Assembly: GCA_028571685.1 (NCBI GenBank)
Contig: CM053141.1
Location: 69,611,833-69,675,832, forward strand
Origin: Heterohyrax brucei
Lineage: Eukaryota; Chordata; Mammalia; Hyracoidea; Procaviidae
Reading direction: 5' to 3'
Length of the DNA stretch: 64,000 bases
Positions 54,901 through 64,000 of this stretch are shown piece by piece; position 1 is the stretch's first letter, and each line of letters opens with the position of its first letter. The notes beneath the pieces were generated by a model, which did no database searches, was not told the origin of the DNA, and saw only the letters and a list, made by a program, of their open reading frames with translations. The translations under genes were made by a program, and so were the position numbers.

Positions 54901-54916
54901 CAAGTATACCTTCTTT

Positions 54917-55872
54917 AAAATTATCTTTTACTATAAAGATGCGTTTTTCTAAAATGAGGGCAAAACATCTCATTTGCAAATGAGTCTAACACAGCATAGC
55001 TAAAGTATTCTTCCACGTGCTAGTGACAAATTTCTGAATGAAAGATGTCTTTTAGTGTACTGAAAGAACTTCTGCACAAAGTAAATGAAAGAAACAGGCT
55101 TTTCATACAGTCCACTTCTATGATTATATCGTTTCAACTTAGGAATTCTTAATCTAAAATTTCTGGTTTCCTAGGAGGGTCTATAAAAGACCCATGAGAA
55201 GATGTCTCATGATTAGTCTGAATTACAATTTTTGTGTACGTATATCTGCTTATTTTTCAGAGGATAGAGTGCTTAGCTTTTACCAGAAAAGCTTTAAAAC
55301 TGTCTTAACCAATTTGTTTTCACACTTTTCATTTTTTAATCCAATTCACAAGCCATTTATACAATGCCCATTGCGTATCTGGCTCTGTGCTTGGCACTGA
55401 GAGTACAAAAATGACAAACAACCCAGAGTTCAAGTTGAGCAGTGTAGTGAAGAAGGCAAATAAGTTCACAATACATAAAGATAAATTAGGAAAAAATATA
55501 TATCTGAAACTTCTTTGGTGTTTTTCCTAAACAATGGTTGACTCAGTTATGCAATCAGGCCTCATTTTTATCAAAATACTTGCTTTTCTCTTTTTCACAT
55601 TTTACCAGAAAAGCTTAAATGGAGTTCTCTGTTATATCTAGGAATTTCTTTGGCCCTGTGGTTAAGTCTCACAAAGACGAGATGAAAATGTTCAGTTCAG
55701 CTTTTTTTACGTATTATATAGTCAAATGCTTTTAAGCCTGTAGCCATTAGAGGAATGATATAAGCCTCCTCTTGACTTGCATTATATACGAAAGAGGCAC
55801 TGGTGCATTCTGTCAATCTGTGATCCATTTCAATGTATGAATCATAACAACTTAGGGATAACATTGTGAAAA
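54917..55872. other. Intergenic; possible L2-like remnant
   Basis: About 55340-55490 (ctggctctgtgcttggcact, gagtacaaaaatgacaaaca) looks like an old L2 3' end. The rest is unassigned. Confidence 0.4.
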
Positions 55873-56875
55873 CTGAAATTCCAGAACACGTAGCTGTGCT
55901 TGTGAGGATCAAGAGATAATCATCCAGACAGAACAAGGGGCAACTGCATCGTTTAAAATCAGGAAAAGTATGCATCAGGGTTATGTACTTTTGCCATATC
56001 TGTTCAGTCATTCTATATGCTCAGCAAATAATCTAAGAAACTGAACTACATGAAGAAGAAGGGGAATCAGGATTGGAGGAAGACTTATTAACAACCTGTA
56101 TTATGCAGATGACACACCTTGCTTATTGAAAGTGAAGAGGACTTGCAGAAGTTATTCATAAAGATCAAAGACTACAGCCTTCAGTATGGATTGCGTCTCA
56201 ACACAAATAACAGAAATCCTCACAACTGGACCAATAAGCAACATCATGATAAACGGAGAAAAGAGTGACATAATCAAGGATTTCTTTTTACTTGGATCTA
56301 CAATCAACACTCATGGAAATAGCAGTAAAGAAATCAGACGACACAATTTACTGGACAAATCTGATGGAAAAGACCTCTTTTAAGGAATTGACAAGCAAGA
56401 TGTCACATTGAAGACTGAGATGTGCCTAACTCAAACTGGTATTTTCCATTGCCTCATATGCATGCAAAAACTGAGTAATGAATACAGAAAGTTGAAGAAT
56501 TTATGCCTTTAGATTATGGTCTTGGTGAAGAATATTGACTATATCACAGACTGCCAGAATGAACAAATTTGTCTTAGAAGAAGTACATACAGAGTGCTCC
56601 TTAGAAGCAAGGATGGTGAGGTTTTTGTCTCACATACGTTGGACATGCTATTGGAGGGACCAGTTTCCGGAGAAGGACATCATTCTTGGTAAAGTAGAGG
56701 GTCAACAAAAAAAAGGGAAGACCCTCAGTGAGGTGGAATGACACAGTAGCACTAACAGTGGGCTCACACGTAACAATGATTATGAGAATGGTACAACACT
56801 GGGCACTGTTTCATTCTATTGTACGTAGGGTCACTGTGAGTTGGAACTGACTTGACAGCACCTAAAAACAACATG
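55873..56875 (+). mobile_element. RTE LINE copy 5, 3' third
   Basis: + strand RTE fragment starting at gaaattccagaacacgtagc. It keeps the RT catalytic motif in an NLYYADDT context (YADD at 56102-56113), then the C-terminal region (gataaacggagaaaagagtg) and the RTE 3' end (gttggaactgacttgacagc). Frameshifts and stops occur. Confidence 0.88.
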
Positions 56876-57047
56876 AATCTTGAAAATAGGCTGTGAAAAT
56901 TACTGCTAAATTGTTGAGAGATGGTTCAGAATTACTGCATATTCTTTCCTTGCTCCCACGAGTGTTAATAATTACTAAGGAAAAGCAGCCAACTAGCCAG
57001 TCCATTACTGCCTGTTATTTGTAAATTCCTTTTGTGGGGATAAAACC

Positions 57048-57195
57048 CCAAAACCAAACTCATTGCCTTTGAGTCAGTTCCAACTCACAGAGACTGTGTA
57101 GGACAGAGTAGGACTGCTCCGTAGGGTTTCCAAAGAGGGCTTGGTGAATTTGAACTTCTGACCATTGGGTTAGCAACCAGTCTTTTAACAATTAA
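57048..57195 (-). repeat. AfroSINE
   Basis: aaaccaaactcattgccttt, gacagagtaggactgctccg and ttaacaattaag. Confidence 0.9.
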
Positions 57196-57652
57196 GCAGA
57201 TCAGTAAAAGATAATGAAAATAGGGTCTGAGACTAGACTTCTAACTTGCACCCCCTTCCTTCTATTTCTTTAAATAATCATATATTTCACAGAGCTGCTT
57301 ATTTCTGTCCATCAGACTTATGTGTTTTATTTTCATGGATTTTATTTGTGTAATTAAAATGTCAATGAGATAATAAATGCACATGTTATGCAACGCAAAG
57401 GGTACAAAAAAAATGTAGATAATAAAAACTAACTCTCCCTCATATCCTTGTCTCTTAAGTATCCAGTTTCTTCCCCAGAGGCAAGGAGTTTTTGTGTACC
57501 TTCCAGAGTTCCAGAGGTATTCTACACATGTATAAAAATACATATCTTCCTCAAACCCGAACAGTAGTATTCTGTACGCATTGTTTTGTGCCTTTACCAG
57601 TGTTTAGAAATCTAGCACATTTTTATTTATGATTGCCTAATATTCTATTGGA

Positions 57653-57816
57653 AACCTTGGTGGCATAGTTGGTTAAGTGCTACATCTGCTAACCAATAGG
57701 TTAGCAGTTCAAATCCACCACGCTGTCTTTGGAAACTCTATGTAACATTTCTACTTATAGGTTCACTGTGAGTCGACCCAACTCGATGGCAGTGAGTTTT
57801 TGGAGAGTTTATTTTG
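57653..57816 (+). repeat. AfroSINE, first of two at one target
   Basis: ttggtggcatagttggttaa, agcagttcaaatccaccacg and tcgatggcagtgagtttttg. Preceded by AATATTCTATTGGA and followed by AATATTCCATTGGA. Confidence 0.9.
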
Positions 57817-57830
57817 AATATTCCATTGGA

Positions 57831-57993
57831 GCCCTGGTGGTGAAGAATTTAAAAGCTATAGCTGCTAACCTTAAAGGTCAGCAGTTTGAATCCACTAGCC
57901 ACTTCTTGGAATCTCTGTGGGGCAGTTCTGCTCTGTCCTACAGGGTGGCTGCCAGTCTGAATCAAATCAATGGCACAAGTTTTTTTTTCTGTT
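57831..57993 (+). repeat. AfroSINE, second of two at one target
   Basis: gccctggtggtgaagaattt, ggtcagcagtttgaatccac and gtctgaatcaaatcaatggc, with a T-rich end. A third, diverged copy of the target (aacattctgttgta) follows. Confidence 0.88.
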
Positions 57994-58190
57994 AACATTC
58001 TGTTGTATGAATGTACAGTAATTTAATTCTAAATTGGTAGCCATTTGGATTGTTTTCACTCGTAGGATATTACAAATAATTCTGCTGTGATTATCCTTGT
58101 AATTTTTTAATGTGTATTGCTGGTTCAAAGTGTAGGGTCATTGTAAATGTCAATAGATACTGTTAAATTAGAGCCATGTTTTTTAATGGT

Positions 58191-58794
58191 ACTTAAAACC
58201 CAGAGTGACATTCAGGCACTTACTAAAGTTAAATGAAGAAAAGCAGTGATAGCAAGCAAAGCAGAAGCTCTTTGGCTTGGTATGTTTGTTGCTCTTTCAC
58301 CATTGGGTGATGAGGACAAAAGGTTACTTCTTTTAGAAAGTGGTAGGAGTAATTCCAGGCAGGAATTTTTTCTCTCTCTTTCATAATAATTGAGTAGGTC
58401 CTAGAAGGAGTATAAGACTTCATCCCAGAACACGGTAGTCACAGTCCTTTTGTTTTCAGGTCCAAGAGGGGAAAACCGAAAGATTCATTTTGTCATCCCC
58501 ATTCCAAATCAGATGCCTTTCTGCGGTCTGTGTGATGACAAGTGGGACTTCTGTTGTAATTCACAATGTGATCACTGTTCTAAACATGCACATGGCCCAC
58601 TGTGTCTCAATTTCAATTACAAAATCTTTAGCCAGAGGCTATTATCCTCTGTTTAGTTCTGTCAGGACACAGTTCAGAGTCTGAATTTCCAGCTGGATCA
58701 GGTGACAGGAGAGAATTTTCTCAGACCTTGTCTATCAATCAACCCTTTCTACACCCTACTGCATTTCTCCTATTTTGGGAACACCTGATCTGAT
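58191..58794. other. Intergenic, nothing firmly recognised
   Basis: Holds a short Cys-rich open frame (58450-58656, + strand) after an acceptor-like tttgttttcag. No family recognised. Confidence 0.35.
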
Positions 58795-58948
58795 GCCCTA
58801 GTGACCCCACAGTTAATACCGAAGATTGATAACCAAAAGGTTGACAGTTCAAGTCCACCAGCTGCTCTTTGGAAACCCTGTGGGATAGTTCTGTCCTGTT
58901 GTATAGGGTCACTACAAGTTGGAATCAACTGGACAGCAGTGGGTTTTT
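58795..58948 (+). repeat. AfroSINE
   Basis: gccctagtgaccccacagtt, gacagttcaagtccaccagc and gaatcaactggacagcagtg. Confidence 0.88.
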
Positions 58949-59069
58949 ATTGTTGTATTTAACCTGAAGCCATTTGATTAAATGACTGAAAGAGACATCA
59001 CTTTGCATTTCTCTTTCCACCTTAGTTAGGGGTGGGGAAGTGCAAATAGTTTAATGATGACTATTGAAA

Positions 59070-59213
59070 TCAAGATCACCAAGTGGATGCCAGCTCATAG
59101 TGACTCTACAGGACAGAGTAGTACAGCCCCTAGGGTTTGCCAAAAGTGGCTGGTAGATTAAAACTGCCAATCTTTTTGGTTAGCAGCCAAAGCTCTTAGC
59201 CACTGTGACACCA
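59070..59213 (-). repeat. AfroSINE
   Basis: agatcaccaagtggatgcca, acagagtagtacagccccta and gttagcagccaaagctctta. Confidence 0.88.
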
Positions 59214-61799
59214 TATGAAGACAGAATCTTTAAATTCATAGAGCTCAGTTCTTCTGTTTCATTATTTTCGTGTCGCTGATTCTGTGATAAGCAACATACT
59301 GTGGTGTAACCAGCCATATGAATCATCTCTATTGCTCCTGCCCTCCCTCCCTCCCATTTTCCTTTTTGTCTTCCAAAAGTCCAATTAGATGGATGGAAGA
59401 CTGAGCAAATCTCTCCAAATCCCAGCAGGAGCGTGACAGTGGTTTGAGGCAGAAAATGTGTCCAGTGAAGTCAGGTACAACAGGTCAAGGTGCTTTTTAA
59501 TTTGGGAGTGGGAGCTGAAGGCCTTTTCCTCCAATACCCTGTGGTTAAATTACAGTTGGTGTTCTAAATGCCTTGAGGCTAAATGAGAGATTGAAAAGGA
59601 TTAGGAAGAGTAAATAATATTAGCCACTCCTAAAAGTAAAGGCCTTTTTTACATGTCTGTGCAGAAGATAAAAGTCTAAGACTTTAACAGAATTTTAAGT
59701 AAGATTACCATCTTGTTCCAGGAAACCAGACTACTAGCTAGCTGACCTGTGTCTGCTGAAGTCCAGATTAAGGAGGAGGAAAATAAACTAGTTAAAGTCA
59801 GTTTGTTTTGTAAGGGTGGTGTGTGCTCCTGTTAGACTTTACGAAGTCCTGATTAATTCTTCTGTCTGGCTAACAAGTTTCTCAGTACCCTATCAAAATT
59901 CAGCTGGGATGTGTTAATATAGCAACACCCACCCTGCTTTCTCTGGTGCCAGTAGACAATGTCAGTGTGCCTGCTACATTCTTGCGGCATAATAGGATTG
60001 AAGTCATTAGATTAGAAAGTGAATTATGTGCCGGGATACACTTCTCTCACCTTGAGCACACTGACCCTCTCCTAGACTAAGGTCGCTCATGCAGCAGCTG
60101 TAAGGGTTGTAGAAGCCAGGAGAGAGTGAGATGGAAGTGCTACTTCAGGACACTGAGGTTTTATGATATTTGACTTGGCAATGCAGAGGTTCCTATCGGA
60201 AAGTCAACGCTGGGAGGGCAATGTTAGAATGGAGGACTGAGACCTTGATGGCAGGTGTGAACAAGAGCAGTTGTGGGAATCCAAGGGAGACACGCATATT
60301 CAAAGGCAAGTATTCTATGTGGAGGCTCTGTTTAATTAGCAAATTACTATTTTAATGCAAGGTGAGCAGAACTTTTACTTTTCAAAGCAAGGGAATATCT
60401 GACTTCTTCCAAAGCATGTACAGGTCTTGTTAACCATTAACAAAAAGAATGAGTTAGAAGAAAATGCCTAAAAACTTCCTTGTGATCTCTTATGCATAAA
60501 AAGTTTTATAGTCATGTTTTAATGGAACAGCACCAAAGCTGACCTTTACTGTGCCTGCCAGGAAAATCTGGCTTCATGTTGAATCTCTAGAAGCAGAAGT
60601 AAAGGGAACTGTCTGCAGACCCTCTGTAATATTTCTGAACAGTCTAATCAGTAAACAAAAGGACAAATTGTGTGGCCCACTCCTCTAGGAATGTATAGCC
60701 AACACAGATAATTTTCACCATTCAGAGCTTTCTGTCTTATAACTTAAAAATTATCATTTTTTCCTTGACTTGTATCTTGGATAATTCTTTGTGCCCACAA
60801 AGCTGCCTCCAGCCCCCACCGACCTCCACCCTCACGTACATTCTCATTTAAACCACGTTCTTTAGGTCAAGAAAAATATACTTTCCAACTGGGGTTTCTT
60901 TTGATTCTGAGACATTTATAAAGTGACAGTGAGAATGTGAGAGAAATAAAAAATGATCATTCCCTTCTGGATTTTGCAGACCAAAACTACAAGAGGAAAC
61001 ACTACACCCACAGTCAGCATGCATTTTATTTCCTCTTGTTCTGTCTCACTCTGCTTAGGATTAAATGTTCCCCTTGTCCCCAACGAAAGTGGAAATACGA
61101 TCTCATATTTGTTTATTGTGTTGTCATTGCATTTCCTAGATCAACACGGTGTAAATTTTGATCTACTGACACAGCTTCTTCCCCACAAACAAAGCGCAAC
61201 ATCAGGGAGCTGCTGTGAGTATATCCAAGGGCAGCCCAGACTCCTAGGTAGTGGCTGAACAAAAATAGAGTGCTACTGTCACGTGCAAAAGTGGCATCGT
61301 TCAGTGGTGTCATTTCTGCACTGCAGGTACAAGTTCCAAGGTTTCTACTTGACAGTCTCCAAGTACTAATTAAACTAAGTGCTGATCAAAATTATTATCA
61401 AGTCCTCTGATCTTGGGATTTCTCCAGTGGGAAAAACGGGAACATACTCCCAATACGTATGCAAAACACAAAATTCTGACCACTTTACATGCTCAAAGTC
61501 AGGTGAATAAGAAATCATCGAGACAAAATTGCCTTTAATGAAAAAGCTATTATGAGAGACAATGACAGATGCCTGTACACGTACTTAGTTCTTTCATTAT
61601 CATTTCTCTAAGTCCAATAAATAATAAAATACATTTCAAAGAATAAAACAGTCTCACTTTAGTAAAATATATCACGACAAAGAGATAGCCACTAAAGTAT
61701 TCCATGGTAATGGGGGAAAAAGTCCAGTGTACTACAGTGAGTTCAGGAGACTAGAAAATATCGCATGCATTAAAAATGTGAGGGGAAAAAAAGTTATTA
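59214..61799. other. Intergenic, SINE-free stretch
   Basis: About 2.6 kb with no recognised SINE, LTR or RTE. No coding or RNA gene could be supported. Confidence 0.45.
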
Positions 61800-62163
61800 T
61801 ACTTCTGAAACCAACAATGCCATTCCATTTCAACCCATCAGATTGGCTGTATTCTCACACTACCAATTAAAGTTGAAGATGAGCACACCCAGTAATTCTA
61901 CTCTGAAGTATGAATCATCAGGAAAGCTGTATTGCATATGTACCCTGAAGTATTTTCTAGAATGTTTCCAATGGCTTTATCTGCAATAGCAAAACATTGA
62001 AAACCACCAAAATATTCATCAAAAGAAGAGTGAATAATGTTTTAATTGTATGTATGATAGTACAGGTGTATAAATTTGTTCAAATTCACTGAGATATACA
62101 ATTAAAAGGTTACATTGTGTGCAAATTATGCCTTAATAAAGTGCATTTAAAAAAAGAAAAAAC
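61800..62163 (+). mobile_element. Ancient L1 3' end
   Basis: cacccagtaattctactctg, tctgcaatagcaaaacattg and tatgccttaataaagtgcat, followed by an A-rich tail, fit an old L1 3' end on +. Confidence 0.65.
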
Positions 62164-62496
62164 AGGCAATTGCCTGGGATCCCAGCATTTGCAAAGTGGC
62201 AAAGCCTTAACTCAAATACACCTGCCCTTGATTCCAAGGCTTACTGTCCTCGTATTACTTTATGCCATGTCCCCCTTTTCTGTCATATTCAGTTTCCTTA
62301 GCTAGGTCCACAGTTCTTTCCCAGAAGATGTGGTGTCACTTCTTTGCAGATTACACATAATTACCTGAGACACACAATACAAGTTTGGTTCTCCCGCATT
62401 TTTAAGATCTTGGAAACAATTAGATCATACAGATGATTGGAATGCATTTATTTCTCTCCAAGGAGATATTTAACAACAGCAACAACAACAAAAAGA
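62164..62496. other. Intergenic, nothing recognised
   Basis: About 330 bp with no element I can name. Confidence 0.4.
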
Positions 62497-62656
62497 CCCG
62501 TTGCTGTTGAGACAATACCCAGTATCAACTCATAGCAACCCTTTAGAACAGCGTAGAACTGCCCCATGTTGTTTCCAAAGAGCATCTGGTAGATTCAAAC
62601 TGCTGACGTTTTTGGTTAACCACTGTTTCTTGTCACCACTATGCCACCAGAGTTTC
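62497..62656 (-). repeat. AfroSINE
   Basis: gttgctgttgagacaatacc, agcgtagaactgccccatgt, ttcaaactgctgacgttttt and atgccaccagagtttc. Confidence 0.88.
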
Positions 62657-62804
62657 CCCAGAAGGCATAGTATGATCCAAAAAATGCAGCCTGTATCTAA
62701 AGACCAGAGTCTTTGCCTCTCAGAGTCTCAGATTTCAGATCTAAAATCAGAATAATTAAACTTACCTGGTACCATGGCTAGTTTTATGTCAACCTGACTA
62801 GAGT

Positions 62805-62993
62805 ATACCCTCTGCAGTCAGGTGGATTCTGACTCATAGACACCCTATAAGGACAGAGTAAACCTGCCTTCAGGGTTTCCAAGACTGTAAATCTTTATGG
62901 AAGCAGACTGCCACAACTACCTCCTGTGGGTTCATACTGCTCACCTTTTGGTTAACAGTCAAGTATTTTAACCACTGCACTACCAGAGGACCT
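62805..62993 (-). repeat. AfroSINE-type SINE, longer variant
   Basis: ctgcagtcaggtggattctg, atggaagcagactgccacaa and ttaaccactgcactaccaga. Confidence 0.85.
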
Positions 62994-63012
62994 TGGCTAG
63001 GCTTTATAAACT

Positions 63013-63175
63013 CAACAACCAAACAGATTGCCATCGAGTCAATTTTAACTGTTAGCAACCCTATAGGATAGAGTAGAACCACCTCATGGGGATTCCAAGA
63101 AGCAGCTGGTAGATTTGAACTACCAACTTTTTGTTTAGCAGCTTGAGCTCTTAACCATTGCACCATCAGGGCTCC
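63013..63175 (-). repeat. AfroSINE
   Basis: caaccaaacagattgccatc, gatagagtagaaccacctca and ttaaccattgcaccatcagg. Confidence 0.9.
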
Positions 63176-63194
63176 TCTCTAGGCTGTGCTTTTA

Positions 63195-63700
63195 GGCTGG
63201 GTTCTCTTAGGCTGAGATTTATATCAAGGAAATGGCTCACCTGGTTATAGAGACCAGAATGTCCCGAGCCCATAGGTCAGGATAGAGGTTTTTCCTGGGG
63301 CATGTAGCTGCACAAGCTAAGAACCCAAGATCAGCAGGTCAGAGAGCCAGGCTCTTGTTCACAGGCTGTGAAGATCCATGAATCCCAAGATCAGTAGGCA
63401 AGACTGCAGGTAAACTGCTAAATCAAGTGCCAAGACCCAGAGGTAAGATTAACAGGAGCCAGCTGCAGGATTCAGAATGTGCAAAAGCTCTTAAGCCTTA
63501 CCAGAATGTCCACTTTCATTGAATGCAAGCCACAGCCCCAAGGAATCCTCCTTATAACTGATCGACTACTCATAGCGGATCTCTCCGTGGAGGTGATCAT
63601 AATATGTTAAATCTCATCACGGAAGTGATCACAACTTCGCATGACTGCCAAACCACTGAGAATCATGGACCAGCCATGTTGACACACAATCTTTACCATC
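63195..63700 (-). mobile_element. MaLR-like LTR remnant
   Basis: The right end (gagaatcatggaccagccat, gttgacacaca) matches the start of the other MaLR LTRs in reverse. The body (atctcatcacggaagtgatc, ccacagccccaaggaatcct) differs from them, suggesting another subfamily. Confidence 0.5.
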
Positions 63701-63883
63701 ACAGCTATAGTACACAGTGAATTAGGAACTAATGCAGGTGTTGCTTTGAAGGTATTTTGTAATGTTATTAATATCTGTAATCAGGGATAACATACATTTT
63801 GCAGGAAAGGAGATTGTCCTGGATAATTGAGTGGGCCCCATCTAATAAGCTGACATACCTTTAGAATAGAACTGAAGTGTTTT

Positions 63884-64000
63884 AGTTATCCAGTGCTGCT
63901 ATAACAGAAATACCACAAGTGGATGGCTTTAACAGAGAAATTTGCTCTCTCACAGTTAATAAGCTACAAGTCCAAATTCAGGGAATCAGCTCCACAGGAA
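63884..64000 (-). mobile_element. MaLR-type LTR, cut by the window end
   Basis: tagttatccagtgctgctat, aacagaaataccacaagtgg and caagtccaaattcagggaat match the start of the LTR at 18010 in the same orientation. Confidence 0.75.

Larger units (their letters stand above)
57300..58190 (-). mobile_element. Ancient L1 remnant hosting two SINEs
   Basis: Flanking pieces (gtataaaaatacatatcttc; ttatttatgattgcctaata; gccatttggattgttttcac; aataattctgctgtgattat) resemble the reverse of an old L1 ORF2/3' region. Two AfroSINEs are embedded at 57653-57816 and 57831-57993. Confidence 0.55.

Overview
This is vertebrate nuclear DNA: one multi-exon gene in long introns, with dense retroposons. The repeats point to an afrotherian mammal, most likely elephant-like; manatee or hyrax cannot be excluded. 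The evidence is more than 30 copies of a tRNA-derived SINE of the AfroSINE type, several copies of an RTE (BovB-like) LINE that shares the SINE's 3' tail, and L1 3' UTR sequence of a type I associate with afrotherians. The assignment rests on recognising these repeats by eye, not on a database search.

The only gene I can support is neurolysin (NLN), on the + strand. The window opens inside an intron. Seven exons follow at 5001-5136, 11365-11731, 16644-16845, 32269-32455, 32951-33079, 34766-34902 and 48326-48460 (stop TAA). They join in frame to 1,293 nt (430 codons plus stop) with GT..AG at every junction. Counting back from a 704-residue protein gives residues 275-704, which puts the HEFGH zinc motif at 497-501. 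The reading frame is open and the metal ligands and active-site tyrosines are present, so this is a functional-looking C-terminal two thirds. Exons for the N-terminal part lie upstream of the window.

Region by region: 1-5000 is an intron dominated by an RTE copy that carries a mariner and an L1 fragment. 5137-11364 holds a second long RTE copy and an L1 3' UTR piece. 11732-16643 holds MIR, SINEs and old L1. 16846-32268 (15.4 kb) holds a third RTE copy with a solo LTR and a SINE inside it, an RTE copy with an inverted 5' part, an L1 3' UTR insertion with target duplications, and a 45-bp micro-insertion. 32456-34765 has two short introns with SINEs. 34903-48325 (13.4 kb) has a 3-kb L1 fragment, a hAT-type remnant, SINEs, a second solo LTR and a reverse L1. 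48461-64000 is the 3' UTR and downstream intergenic sequence, again with SINEs, MaLR LTRs, RTE and L1 remnants. No second gene, RNA gene, CpG-island promoter or CRISPR array is visible.

I found no new enzymatic system. What merits a second look is repeat biology: nested insertions that give a relative order of events, two RTE copies with 5' inversions of twin-priming type, repeated reuse of target sites by SINEs, and one extremely short insertion with perfect target-site duplications.
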